DNA of 64,000 nt from Adiantum capillus-veneris (lineage: Eukaryota > Streptophyta > Polypodiopsida > Polypodiales > Pteridaceae): NCBI GenBank assembly GCA_014529385.2, contig CM043947.1, forward strand, positions 117,722,087-117,786,086. Direction: 5' to 3'. The position numbers were made by a program, and so were the translations under genes. The notes beneath the pieces were generated by a model, which saw only the letters and a program-made list of their open reading frames with translations, was not told where the DNA came from and made no database searches. Shown here one piece after another: positions 31,961-43,530 of this stretch (the stretch's first letter is position 1; the number at the start of each line of letters is the position of its first letter).

Positions 31961-34204
31961 GGTACACTATATAGGAGATGATGTCAACTCATGGAGGCTC
32001 TTTGTGCCTATCATCTTCAACTCTGAGTTCCATTGAGAGGGAAAAACTTTGAACTCTGACTTAGCTTTGTGCTCCCCTATAAAAGAGGGTAAAGTCTTTA
32101 ACATTTTAGCCTTTGGAAGTAAATGATTTACTCCACAATCCTCACAAAATCCAAAAATCTTTGTTCACTCAACCTTTTGTAGACAAACTCGTGCCCAATG
32201 ACTACCTCCACATTCATAGCAAGGACCTTCAGGCTGAGTGGCTTGTTGTGCCCCATTGGTTGTCCTGTCCTAGGAGGATATCCTCTAGGTTTATAGTTTT
32301 GATTTGCTATGAACATGATTAAATTTTCATCCATTGTGTAATGATTTTTTATTGGATGAGCAATGTATGAAGGTTCTGTAGCCTCATCTGAGCTTCCCAA
32401 GAAGGATAGTCCTCATTGGCATATGCAACTCCTTCTGGATCTCTCTTGTAGGTTTCTAATGGCTCTTCATAACATAAGAAGCTGGCAACAACATATATTG
32501 ACCTGTGAGTGATTCTATAGGTTGCATATATCAAACAATCACCCTATTGTCTTAAGGTAAAGAAGGCTGTTGGCCCAACATAGGTTGTGTTTCATCTCCC
32601 CCTTGTGATGCATTATTTGGGCCTTTTCCTCACGTAATTTTGATTGTAAAAACACTTATTTGTCTCATGGTTGGTGTATTTCTTCTTGATGGCACACCAC
32701 CCCAGAGCTCTAGATACATTTGCTACTTGTGGTGGTTGTCGTCGTGGTTTTGGATTTTGTCGATAGCTCTAATTCATCCTTTTGATGACTTCCCAAGCCA
32801 CTTGATCAACATTTAGTGTGATTGAAGCAAGAACACTCCATCTAATTAATGGTTTGCTTGTGGTTGAAGAGGCACTACTACTGGTATTGTCCACATCTTC
32901 CAATACCTCTCCATAAATTTTACAATTCTCCACTAGATAAAATGCTTCTCTAATGACCTGCTCAAATGCGGTGCACACCTTCAGATGCAAATCCTTCTTG
33001 AGAGTTTTGTTTCTCAAGCCCTCTATAAAGAGAACTGACAATCTCTCATCTTGCAGTAACCACTGGAAACGACATCTCCTAATGTTTTTCTTGAAGCGAA
33101 GCAATGCTTCCTTCACCTTTTTGTTTTCTTTCTACTTAAATGTATAGATTTGGGAAAGTTTTTATGCTTGATTCCCCTTTTTGAGAATTCCTATGTAAAC
33201 TCTCAAAGGAGTTTCTTAATATTTGGGAGATTTTTGCTATTCAATGGTTGGAACCATGTTAATGCCATTTCTTCCAAAGAAAATACTGAGTGTGGGATTC
33301 CACTACTTGTTTAACACTTAAGACTTTCTTAAAGGGTGAAACATGTGCATATGGATCCCTTGACCCATCATACTTTTTGGTAAAACATCTCTAGCTTTGT
33401 ATCCACCATTAGGAACTCTAGTTGGAGTTTTATAAGGTGTTCTCTATTCTGCTCGCACATCCCTAGCTTTAGTCCAGGTGTCTGGAACTCTTGTCATATG
33501 GATAGTAGGAGTACCATTGCCCCGATGTGTGGTCATTGGGACCCTTGTACTCAAGGATCCCATTGGTCATGGTATTTAAAATTGTGGTCGACTGAATGAA
33601 TCTTCCACTCTAGTTCTAACAGGACTCACTCTTGCTATTTGTGGCCTTGGCTCTGAGATACAATTGGTCTATTCGTGTTGGGAGTGACATAATACTGATG
33701 GGGTGGTCCTCCAAAGTACGTATATCTCTGCGGATCCTTGCGATCTACAACATAGTATCTTTGCCCATACTTATCAAGCATGATCACATGGGTATCTCTA
33801 TCTTCCTCGTATGTAAATACATACAAGATTTTTTGCTTTGATAAGTCTCCAATGTAGGGCTCATCGCATTTATAATAGAGCATGTTCTCACCATTGTTGT
33901 ACTTATACAACCCCACATGAGTGTTATTTATGTTGATTCAAGTTGCCTCATCCCCTCGCCTTAACTTCGCATTAGGAATGTCTAGCTTTGATAGTTTGTC
34001 TTCAAACTCAACTTGAACATTATCCTTGGTGCCTGTCAATCCCCACTTGTCTACAATATAGCAAATTTGCACAACTAAATACATGGTACCCTTGTCATAA
34101 AAGTATCGATTGACACCGTAGTCCATATGCAATGTGTCCTTGAACTCACTAGGTATTTCCTTTGATTTCACACAGAAATGATCCATTCCATCTTTGTAAA
34201 TCTA
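31961..34204 (-). pseudogene. Outer gypsy gag, main part
   Basis: In minus order: 34186-33938 (MDHFCVKSKEIPSEFKDT) and 33916-33635 (MGLYKYNNGENMLYYKCDEP), both of unknown fold. Next, 33116-32769 is a Retrotrans_gag-type helix region with FIEGLRNKTLKKDLHLKV. Last, 32400-32128 contains a decayed zinc-knuckle area. At 34204 the frame is cut by the inner gypsy; upstream gag continues at 39587-40031. There are several frameshifts. Confidence 0.55.
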
Positions 34205-35796
34205 TGACTTTAAAAGGCCTAGTAACTTGTGTGTAGCGGAAAATATCATGAACACAATGAGCATTTCATTAGAATAGATTCCTAATGAGCATAACAAGAG
34301 TGCTTGGGTGGAGAGAGCAACAAAAAGCATAACACCTAGTTAGATAGGCATGAACAATACTTCAAAAGAGAGAGAAATTAAGCTATTGACAATAGTTGAG
34401 GACCGGATTTACATGGAACCGGTCCCCCCTCCAAAAGGCTTTGTATTATAGGTTTCCCCCATCAAGGGAGACATTTTACAATACAATTCTTTGCGTTCCT
34501 TCAATAACTAGCTAGTGCAATGAAGATGGAAGCTTCGAGCACTAAGAAAACACTTATAAAACACAACATCAATTCCCTCACGGTCTCAGACCCAAGACCT
34601 CACACACCTTCGAAGATGGTGAGAGCTAGCAGGGTATGAGATTAGATTGAGAGGAAGAAGGAGTAGACTTACGAGAAAGAAGTATACCTCCTCACCTAAT
34701 CACTCATACTAGCTTACCATAGCTTAGTAATTAGCATGGTAGAGGAGATGAGCGTGCATTGAAGCTTGGCTCTTGGTTGGATTTGCATCACAAAGCCAAG
34801 AGTTGTTGGTGTAGGCCTCCCTTCTCACAAGCTTTGAGTAGATGATGAGCTTTCCATTAAAGCTTGAGAAGGAGAGAGAAAGTCTTCTTGCTTCATACCA
34901 CATGAGCTAGTGTGAGTGTGTGTGGAATAATGCCTTTGAAAAATCAACCCCCTCTCTCTCTTGGTCGACCCCTCTTGCTAAATCCTCATGCTGGCACCTC
35001 ATTGGACCTCTCCAAGCTTAGCCAATGAAAATTGAGAAGCATAATTGATAGCCTTGTGACATGTGTCCCCCTTTTCCCTTTTGTGAGAGCTTTAGGTAAT
35101 TAAATAAATCAATTAAACTCTCATTGGAACCCTTTGTCTTCTGGCCAATAGGAATCAAGCAAGCCATTGGGCTGCTGAATGCTCATTGGACCCCTTGGGA
35201 GACTGTCCAATAGTATTCTAGAGAGATTAATTCTTATTGGTTCTTTATCAAGTGTTTTTAAATGAATTAAACTAGATTTACTCTAGCCTAATTCTCATTG
35301 GTCCACCTCTATGGCCATTCAATAAGATTTAAGTGCATCTTGTGGGCAATTGGCCTAGATAGCCGACATGTGTCCCTAATTCCCTTTGTGTAAAGGGAGC
35401 TTGTGAGTGTGTGCGTGTGTGTTTCTCTCTCATCCCCTACTTACAGGGCTTGCCCCCTCCTATGTAGGAGTCTTGAAGACTTTTTGGCACACTCACTAAG
35501 CATCCAATTTTACTAAGCTTGACCATTGGACACAACCTTTGAATTTTGGAACCTTAGCATTTTGGAAGTCTTGATGGGCTGAACCTTAGGGTCTTTAAAG
35601 CCCATTGTTGCACATTGCTCTTTTGAAGATGCCCCCCCTTTGGATCCCTATTTTCCCTCCTTTGGATCCCTACCGTGGCCGGTCTGCTAGCTTAACCAAT
35701 ATTCTAGCTTTTTCTCCCCTGGTACTTTCCCATATTAAATGATCAGTTTAACACGAGAAAATCATTTAGGAGAATTAGATATTATTTGTTATGACA
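34205..35796 (-). repeat. Inner gypsy 3' LTR (~1592 bp)
   Basis: On the plus strand it starts TGACTTTAAAAGG and ends TATGACA (minus start TGTCATAAC). The first ~163 and last ~309 bp match the 5' LTR at 39108-39586. The middle ~1120 bp (34368-35487) is absent there. No coding frame is inside. Confidence 0.82.
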
Positions 35797-35811
35797 TTAC
35801 CTCTCTCTTGA
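35797..35811 (-). other. Polypurine tract of inner gypsy
   Basis: The minus strand reads CAAGAGAGAGGTAA directly before TGTCATAAC. Confidence 0.7.
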
Positions 35812-35933
35812 AATCACAATCGTCCTCTACTATGAGGTAGAGAAGATAAAGCCTATTCATTAGTCCTTTTTCTAGCGGGTAGAGGATCCCTATCTTACCC
35901 TACGACATCATTCCAGAATGAATGACTAATCCA

Positions 35934-37562
35934 TTAGGCACTTGAGAGCCTAAGTTTCCGCAAGCATGTCTGCACATTAGTCCTATCAATCTTCCATAGT
36001 AGAGTGAATATTACCTGGAGGTGTTGCTTGTGTTCGTCTAGTGAATTAGAGTAGATGATAATATCATCAAAGAACATTCCCGTAAAGGTTCGGTGAGGCC
36101 TGAATAACTTCTCCATCAAGCAATTGAATGTGGCTGGTGCATTGGTCAAACCAAAAGGCATGACAATGTATTCGTAAAGACCAAACATAGTGCGAAATGC
36201 GGTCTTTACAATGTCTTGATCAACTATCCTTATTTGATGGTAGCCACTTTTTAGGTCAATTCTACTGAAGTAGGTCGATTCTTGTAGCTTATCAAATAGG
36301 TCTTCTACCCGTGGAACGGGAAACCTATTTTTGATAGTGATCCTATTTAGTGCTCTATGGTCGACACACATACGATATGTGCCGTCTTTCTTTTGCACTA
36401 ATAACACAGGTGAGCAAAATGGAGATGAGTTAGGCCTAACCATGCCCTTCTCAACTAACTCATGCACTTGCCGCATAATCTCCTCTTGTTGAGCTTGAGA
36501 AACTCTATAAGGAGGTTTATTAGGCGGTGAAATTCCTGGAAGAAGTTCAATTGCATGGTCATCATTGCCTCGTTTAGGAGGTAGTTCACAAGGGATGTCG
36601 TCAATAAAAACATCTTGAAACCCCTTGACAAAATTGGATAACTCTAATTCCTTGTGATTGTTTATATTTTCTTTTGCTAAAGCATTAGGTTCATTTTGAG
36701 AATCTTTAACAAAAATCATGTACACGGAAATAGAGCTCTTTATTGACTTATTGAAAGCTTGCGTATGTACAGTGGGTATGGTGTTACCCATTTCCTTAGC
36801 ATCTATGTACATATCCTTTTCCCTGTAGTTAAAGTAGATTTTCCTTTCAGGGAATTCAACATTGGCAGCCATGCGATCAAACCATGGTGCCCCTAGGATT
36901 ACATCCTCGTGCTTGAGAGGAGGGATAAAGAAGTCCCCTTTGTCCACATAGATTTGGACCTGGAGCCTCAATTTCCCAATTAAGGGAGTGACTGAAGTTT
37001 CTTGCCCCTTGAAAGCACCATCTGTGGGTAATACATCTCCCATCTCATAGGCTTTGATGCCTAGCGTGGTGGCCAACTCTGTAGATATGAAATTGTGAGT
37101 AGAACTAGGGTCAAAGAGAATAAAAGCATCATGTTCTCTTACCTTTCCCCAAGCATGGCATAGAGGAGATCTTTTGTGATGAGCTTCCTCTTCTTGGATT
37201 TTGACCAAGGTAGCTCTAGGAGGCTCATGATGGGTGTTCTTTTGGGGACAAGCGCAATATGCATGTCGTTGCTCACCGCACTTGAAACAACGATTATCCC
37301 TGCGATAACACTCAAGCTCTTCAGGAGAGAGTTTATTTTTGCCTTTGTAAACTCCCTTCTCCTTAGCTTTGTTGTTATTGGAATTTCCCTTAGGAGACTT
37401 TTGGACATTGTCCTTCCCCTTAGGCTCATTGGAACCCTTGTTTTTTGTGGGCTTAGAATTTCTCTTAGCCCTTGTTTGGAAATTGATTCGAGAAGCCACC
37501 ATAGTATGGTGTATAACCGCAGATATGGTACATGGCCTTTGGGAGTTGACATACTCCACCAT
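35934..37562 (-). pseudogene. Inner gypsy pol: zinc knuckle, protease, RT (RNase H and integrase deleted)
   Basis: An open frame of 542 codons. The zinc knuckle CFKCGEQRHAYCAC is near residue 93. A protease-like LFDPSSTHNFIS is near 150 (canonical D-S-G is D-P-S) with VILGAPWF near 228. RT follows from about 355: KGMVRPNSSPFCSPVLLVQK, MCVDHRALNRITIKNRFPVP, DLKSGYHQIRI, then MPFGLTNAPATF. The catalytic box reads FFDDIIIYS where YxDD is usual. It ends abruptly in KLRLSSA. Only ~120 bp later comes DNA resembling the end of a chromovirus pol and then the polypurine tract, so RNase H and integrase (about 2 kb) were deleted. The length and the single open frame suggest moderate age. Confidence 0.85.
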
Positions 37563-37569
37563 TCTTCAG

Positions 37570-38735
37570 TTAAGCCCGCACAAATTGTTGTTTTTGCTCT
37601 CGAAACTCCATCTTTTTGAAGACAATGTCTTTGAGATGTAAGTCCCATTCGGTGAGTACTTTGTCTTTGGCATCAGTGGCCAAAAACTTCTTCATGATGG
37701 AAGCTCTTAAAGCTTTCCATGTTCGTGGAGCTTCACTGTTGGCCAGTAGGCTAGACCACCATTGCTTGGCGGACTTTTGAAAGTGCATGGCTACATGGTG
37801 TAGCTTAGAGGACTCCGTGAAGCCCTCATCTCCAAACGCCGCATCAAATTGTTGGATAAAGGCCAAGACTTTATCCGTAGCACCAAAGGTGCCATCATAG
37901 GTAAGCAAAGAGATGCTCTTTCCTCCCTCTTTGAACTTCTTGAGCTTGGACGACCTCTTCCATGCGGCATAGGATTTCCTATGGCCTCTTCTTTTTGATG
38001 GTTCAAAAGTTGCACCATCGCTTTCTTCAGAAGATGAAGAATTTGAGGAACATGGAGAAGAGGGTGACCTCTTTCTTGCCTTTTTCTTGCCTTGGTCTTC
38101 CTTGTCGGCACCATCACTTTCTTCATAAGAGGAAGAGGATGAAGAAGACGGAGAAGAGGGTGACCTCTTCCTTGCATTTTTCTTCTCTTGCCTTTTGTCA
38201 TCCCGCTTTAAATTATGGTGTGGGGAAGTGTGCCATTAATGGTCTTCTCCATTTAGGAGGTAATGGAGAGCGTTTTGCCCGTCGTCTTCATGGAGCCATC
38301 TCCGCCAAGGTGGCAGGAGACTCACTTCTTTCTTGTTCCTTTGGTGCGGGACTCTTGAGTTCTTCTTTAAGAAGGAGATGCGTCATCAAGAAGCAAACTT
38401 TTGAGCCCTTCGTATGGATCCTCTTCTTCTTCTCGAAGTGGAGAGAGGCCTCTTTTGGAAGTCTCACAAGGAGGCTTCCTAGGTACTCTTTCTTCACGGT
38501 GGGGAGTTTGGAGAATCCCATGAGCGCCAAGCTGCCGTTGCACTTCACTTTGGAGGAATGGGTTGCCCATGGCTTGTTGAAGCCTAGAAACAAGGTAGTT
38601 AACAAGCATAGGGGCATCATTAGTAGCCTGCTCATTAGCAAAATCAAAGCTATCAACATTAATTTCACTCTCTTTACTATTGTCAGTCATTCTAACAATT
38701 TTTAGGTGTAAAATTTTTAAGGTGTACTTTGGCAC
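37570..38735 (-). pseudogene. Inner gypsy gag
   Basis: The frame starts near 38735 or the internal ATG near 38690 (MTDNSKESEINVDSF), is broken near 38367, and resumes in another frame. An Arg/Ser-rich repeated segment (KKARKRSPSSPSSS.. and KKARKRSPSSPCSS.., each ending in EESDGA) lies at about 38190-38000. The Retrotrans_gag domain follows at 37908-37570 with FIQQFDAAFGDEGFTESSKL and AKQWWSSLLAN. The pol frame begins immediately afterwards in another frame. Confidence 0.75.
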
Positions 38736-39092
38736 TTCAAGCCCTAGTTGCTACTCCTCTTTACCCCTTTAGAAAAGCACTCAAGCTACTGTACCCGTGG
38801 CTCAAATACCATCAATTTCAAGGAATAGAAGAGAGGGTCTTTTAACACCAAAACAACACCGTCTCCTATCAAGCTTCTAATAGCTCAATAGTGGTTAAGC
38901 CACAGGCAAGCCCCATAGGAATCCACTATTAAGACCATAGCTCTTGACTGTGATGCCCCGTTATCTGCACAAAGGCAGCGCATGCAAGGCTAAAAATCCC
39001 TATTCTACTTAACTCAATTGCACTTAATAATACGAACCATTTATAACTAGCTTGAGGACCTCCCTTCTTGAGCAAGAAAAGAGAAACCTTGT

Positions 39093-39104
39093 GCTCTGAT
39101 ACCA
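39093..39104 (-). other. Primer-binding site (tRNA-iMet type) of inner gypsy
   Basis: The minus strand reads TGGTATCAGAGC, three bases inside the 5' LTR end. Confidence 0.88.
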
Positions 39105-39107
39105 ATG

Positions 39108-39586
39108 TGACTTTTAATGGCCTAGTAACTTGTGTGTAACGGAAAATAGCATGAACATAGTGAGCATTTCATTAGAATAGATTCCTAATGAGCATAACAA
39201 GAGTGCTTGGGTGGAGAGAGCAACAAAAAGCATAACACCTAGTTAGATAGGCATGAACAATACTTTAAAAGGCACACTCACTAAGCATCCAATTTTACTA
39301 AACTTGACCATTGGACACAACCTTTGAATTTTGGAACCTTAGCATTTTGGAAGTCTTGATGGACTGAACCTTAGGGTCTTTAAAGCCCATTGTTGCACAT
39401 TGCTCTTTTGTAGATGCCCCCCCCACCCTTTGGATCCCTATTTCCCCCCTTTTGTATCCCTACTGTGGTCGGTTTACCAGCTTAACCAATATTCTAGCTT
39501 TTTCTCCCCTGGTACTTTCTTATATTAAATGATTATTTTAACATGAGAAAATCATTTAGGAGAATTAGATATTAGTTATTATTTAA
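39108..39586 (-). repeat. Inner gypsy 5' LTR (~479 bp, shortened)
   Basis: It matches both ends of the 3' LTR but lacks about 1.12 kb of its centre. The join lies near 39270 (AATACTTTAAAAG|GCACACTC). Confidence 0.8.
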
Positions 39587-40031
39587 AAAATCTTTGCACC
39601 ATGTTCATTTTCAAACTGATATTTCAAGTGCAATAGTTTCATGGTTGGTGTGGGTTGGGATGGTCCTACCCCCATGTTTGTTCCTTCTTTGAAACTCACA
39701 CTCTTGAACCCTTCAACCATGTAAGTGTAAGGTCTCTCTGAAAAAGTATCAAAAATATTTTCCTCTAAAAAATTGGCTGTAAGGTTGGCAATGGTCCTTG
39801 ATTAATACTCTCTTCTATTGAAATGTGCCTAACCTGGTCTCCTACAAGAGGATTTCTACTTTGATATAATCTGCCAGATCGCAAATACATCAAGAAATTC
39901 ACTATTGCAAAACCTTGACATGTTACCTCGTTGGTTGCTTCCAAATCCTTAAATAGAAAGCACTTTAAGATGAAAAAAGGTATAAGGATCATGATCCATG
40001 TTCCATTAGATGTGGACTTGGAATTTGGCAT
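39587..40031 (-). pseudogene. Outer gypsy gag, N-terminal part
   Basis: The minus-strand frame from 40031 (MPNSKSTSNGTWIMILIPFF) stays open to 39765 and on towards 39590 with small breaks. It lies between the leader and the inner gypsy insertion. Joining it to 34204 gives the expected continuity of gag. No domain is recognisable in this part. Confidence 0.45.
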
Positions 40032-41070
40032 GCTGGTTACTTATCTTGCCAATAGTCTACTCCCAAATTTTTGGATTTGGATCACTTTTTGCCAACCAAA
40101 AGTAAAATTTTTTGTTTGTTTTGCAGTTTTTTGACTAGCTTCTAATGTTTTGCCATTTTGACTAGATTTTTAAATTTTTTTGCTGATGTGCTTTTTGAGA
40201 AAGTTGTTCCAAATGGTCTCAGCTACCTGCTACTCAAATCTCAGCTAAAAATCATAAAAAGGTTTATGGATCGCGATCCATGTTTGACAACATTTTGACA
40301 TGAAATTTGACTAGCTAGATATTCATGCCCTGTGGAGGCTAATTTCCAACCTTTTTTGAATTTGGATCATTAAAAGTTGGAAAAATCCCAAACTTTGTAG
40401 GGTTTGTCCAATTTCATGGTTTTGAGTGTGTTTTTTAAGTCAATCTAACTCCAAGTTTTGGTTTCTATTACTTGGAAGCACCCTTAGTCAAATGGTTTCA
40501 GTTTTTGGTCAAACTGCCTCAAAGGTACATGGATCGCAATCCATGTTCGTCCACAAAACACGACTAAATTTTTTAGTTTGCTTCTTGTGAGTTTGTTGAT
40601 CCAATTTTGCACCAAATTTTTGGGTTTTGATCAACATTTATGCTTTGAACATCAAACTTTTCAAATTTCAAAGTTAAGGTCTCTTTTGACAAAATATGCT
40701 TTTTGATAGTTTTTGCCATGAACTTTCAACCCAATTTTGATAGTAAGCTGCTACTTACCCTATTCCTAGGTACTGAAATGAACCTATGAACAAAAACAAA
40801 CAAAACAATGTAAATTGAAAGTGAAATGGATTGTGGAACAGTACTATCAAAGAATCGAAAAAACTATAAAATGACATGCCTTTTGTATCTCACTTACAAC
40901 TCTCTTTGCCTATCAAGAGTAGATCTAACAAGGTCTCGTCGACTTCTAGCCTCTACCAAGTACTAAACCCCATGTCTTGGTGCTGCATTGCTAAGGTGTA
41001 AATGGAACGGGTAACAAAATCTTTAGAAAAGAAGGCTACAAATATGCTAGGTTACTCACCACCTAAGGAT
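40032..41070. repeat. Outer gypsy leader with palindromes
   Basis: Non-coding, between primer site and gag. Palindromes at 40266-40281 (ATGGATCGCGATCCAT, perfect) and 40527-40546 (ACATGGATCGCAATCCATGT) belong to the motif seen at 24.1-25.3 kb. GGATCATGATCC at 39986-39997 is a relative. Confidence 0.75.
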
Positions 41071-41092
41071 CATATGCCCGACAACAGTGCCA
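41071..41092 (-). other. Primer-binding site of outer gypsy (tRNA-Asp-like)
   Basis: The minus strand reads TGGCACTGTTGTCGGGCA, one base inside the LTR. It matches the known tRNA-Asp-type site TGGCGCCGTTGCCGGGGA at 14 of 18 positions. Three of the four differences are transitions of the kind expected from methyl-C decay. Confidence 0.65.
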
Positions 41093-41093
41093 A

Positions 41094-41915
41094 TGTTAGC
41101 AGGTCGTCGCGATCGGATATCTGCAACATAGCTGTCTGGTACTAACATGATGTCAATACTCGGGGAAGTGACTCGGATGGGACACAAAGACCCTTTGAGG
41201 GTGTCAACCTCAAGAAATGAACCTAATGAACTAAGCAATCAACAACACTAGCAAACCATCACTCTCTAATTTGGGAAATTTGCCTATGTCCCATCTCACC
41301 TCTCTAGGTCATCACGCCATTTTATCAACTAAATGAACTCAGAATGCAACAAAACTTTAGTAGGAGCTACAATAGGCCTAGGAACACTATCCTAAAATTT
41401 TTGGACATCATCCAACAAGGTACCAAGATCTTAGGATCCACCATGGTCCAGGTCCTGAAAACTACAACATAACAGTCCAAATATGTTGCCCTATGGTATA
41501 GGAACACTCTCTTATGATCAAATGTCAAAAAACGACCATTTTTGTACTCAAAAGTGTAGCATCAAAACTAAGAATGAGTATACTTAATGAAAGAGTAAGA
41601 GACAAGGAACACAATGCACTTCTCAGAACTAAATTTTGATTATCAAAGTAAGAGAAAAATCGATTACAATGTGTTACTGAGTTGCCACTCATAGTCGTAC
41701 GTACAAAGCTCTTCAAAAACCTTGGATAATGTTACAATGATCATTTCAAACTAGAGTTTTGAGTTTTATAACTAGGGCTTCTTATATGGCAACAAGGCTT
41801 TTTGGGCTCATGACAAAAGAAATTCATCTCAAAGTGTACAAAGTGCGGCTCAAAAATTATGATGTCTCTTTTATACAAGGCTATTTGGAAAAATAATATG
41901 AATTACATCAAAATT
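41094..41915 (-). repeat. Outer gypsy 5' LTR (truncated at its outer end)
   Basis: It is homologous to the split 3' LTR. It loses similarity near GAGGAGGTGTG at about 41915, so about 45 bp of the LTR start are missing and an unrelated gypsy fragment follows. It carries the uninterrupted equivalent of the copia insertion site near 41440. Confidence 0.8.
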
Positions 41916-42442
41916 TTGGGCATTGAGGAGGTGTGCTCTTCATCATTAGCATACTGTTCCTTCATGTCATCTAACTCATGATCAATCTAAATCTAAGGTG
42001 TGGTGTCATGGTGCAAAAAGAGACCTCACCAGCACTCAAGCTAGTGTTTATGAAGATTCACACAATGTTCTATTTTTTCTTGATAAGGGTTATTTACTCC
42101 ACAAGGGGAGAGTATGTGTATTGACAAACAATGACATTGGTGTGGGATCATTTATGATTTTCATGATAGCCCTAATGATAGTCATCTTGAGATAGGAAAG
42201 ACCTATGTACTCGTACATTGCCAATTCTAATGGTCACACTTGCATAAATAAGTACAACATTATGTGATTAATTGCCAAAAGTGCAAGGTTAATAAGGAAA
42301 AAATGTTAGAAGCAAGAGAGTTACTTCATCCTTTAGAGATCCTCGATGGAAATTGGGAAAGTATCTCTATGGATTTCATAGTAGGACTACCAAACTGCTA
42401 CATATAGACATGATTCCATTCGGGTTGTGGTTGAACATTTTC
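41916..42442 (+). pseudogene. Gypsy integrase N-terminal fragment
   Basis: The plus-strand reading in two frames gives an H2C2 region with CQKCKVNKEKMLEARELLHP and then WESISMDFIVGLPN, the first catalytic-Asp region, near 42360-42400. It breaks off at the dispersed repeat. It is probably of the same group as the remnant at 5930-6766. The 65-codon open frame at 41998-42195 lies upstream in this fragment. Confidence 0.65.
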
Positions 42443-42672
42443 GGTAGATTAAGGGTTTGAAGGCAAGCTAGGTCAGCGCTGAGATGCTAGCTGTGGGAAA
42501 AGAGAGGGGAAGAAGAAGCACCACACCGTACAATAGACTAATAGCTTCTTTGAAATGAAATGAAGTATGAAAATAAATAGATTTGCTAACACGAACAAGA
42601 TATGATGCTCGATTACCAAAGCGGCATCGTAATTTAGATTAGCAGTAGATTAAGGAGTTTAAGCTCCCTTAC
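42443..42672. repeat. Dispersed repeat, copy 1
   Basis: From GATTAAGGGT to GAGTTTAAGCTCCCTT it matches 57117-57350 at roughly 90% by eye, including AAAAGAGAGGGGAAGAAGAA and CACCACACCGTACAATAGAC. No coding frame or terminal repeats. It may be part of an LTR. Confidence 0.85.
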
Positions 42673-43003
42673 AATGGGTTAACTCAAATCAATACTATTA
42701 ATAGAGAAAAAGCTTAAGAAACTATGCAGAAGAAGTAGAAGAAGATAGAGAGCTTGCGGTGATCTGGATGGTAGCAAGGAAGTTCCCTTCTCTTGGCTGT
42801 TGTAATTTCCTTCAAGAACTCTCCTTCTCCTATTTCTCTTGCTCCAAAATCTTCTCTGTCCTTGCAAAAAAAATCTCTTGAACTCCTAAAAATTGTTCAA
42901 AAATGTGGTTTTGCTATTTTTAGCAAGTCCCCTAAGCGTCTGACACTTGTCCAGTTGACTCCCAGACCTTTGCATGTGAAACTGCCTCTTATAGGCGAGT
43001 GGA

Positions 43004-43529
<526 letters not shown>

Positions 43530-43530
<1 letters not shown>

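Larger units (their letters stand above)
34205..39586 (-). mobile_element. Inner gypsy element, internally deleted
   Basis: LTR copies lie at 34205-35796 (3') and 39108-39586 (5'), with an iMet-type primer site at 39093-39104 and a polypurine tract at 35797-35811. Between them are gag and a protease-RT frame. RNase H and integrase are missing. It sits in the gag of the outer gypsy in the same orientation. A possible target duplication (AATCT) is offset by one base, so the exact ends carry small uncertainty. Confidence 0.8.
10262..41915 (-). mobile_element. Outer gypsy LTR retrotransposon, ~17 kb without nested insertions
   Basis: The same ~870-bp LTR is found at both ends in the same orientation (41094-41915 and 10262-10611 + 19833-20360). 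Going inward from the right end are a primer site resembling tRNA-Asp (41092 to 41071), a leader with palindromes, gag, protease, RT/RNase H and integrase. After these come a second repeat-rich non-coding block, a ~3.5-kb extra ORF and a polypurine tract at the 3' LTR. The primer type and the extra sense ORF after pol resemble the Athila/Tat group. A nested copia complex and an inner gypsy add about 14.6 kb. All frames are heavily broken. Confidence 0.78.
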
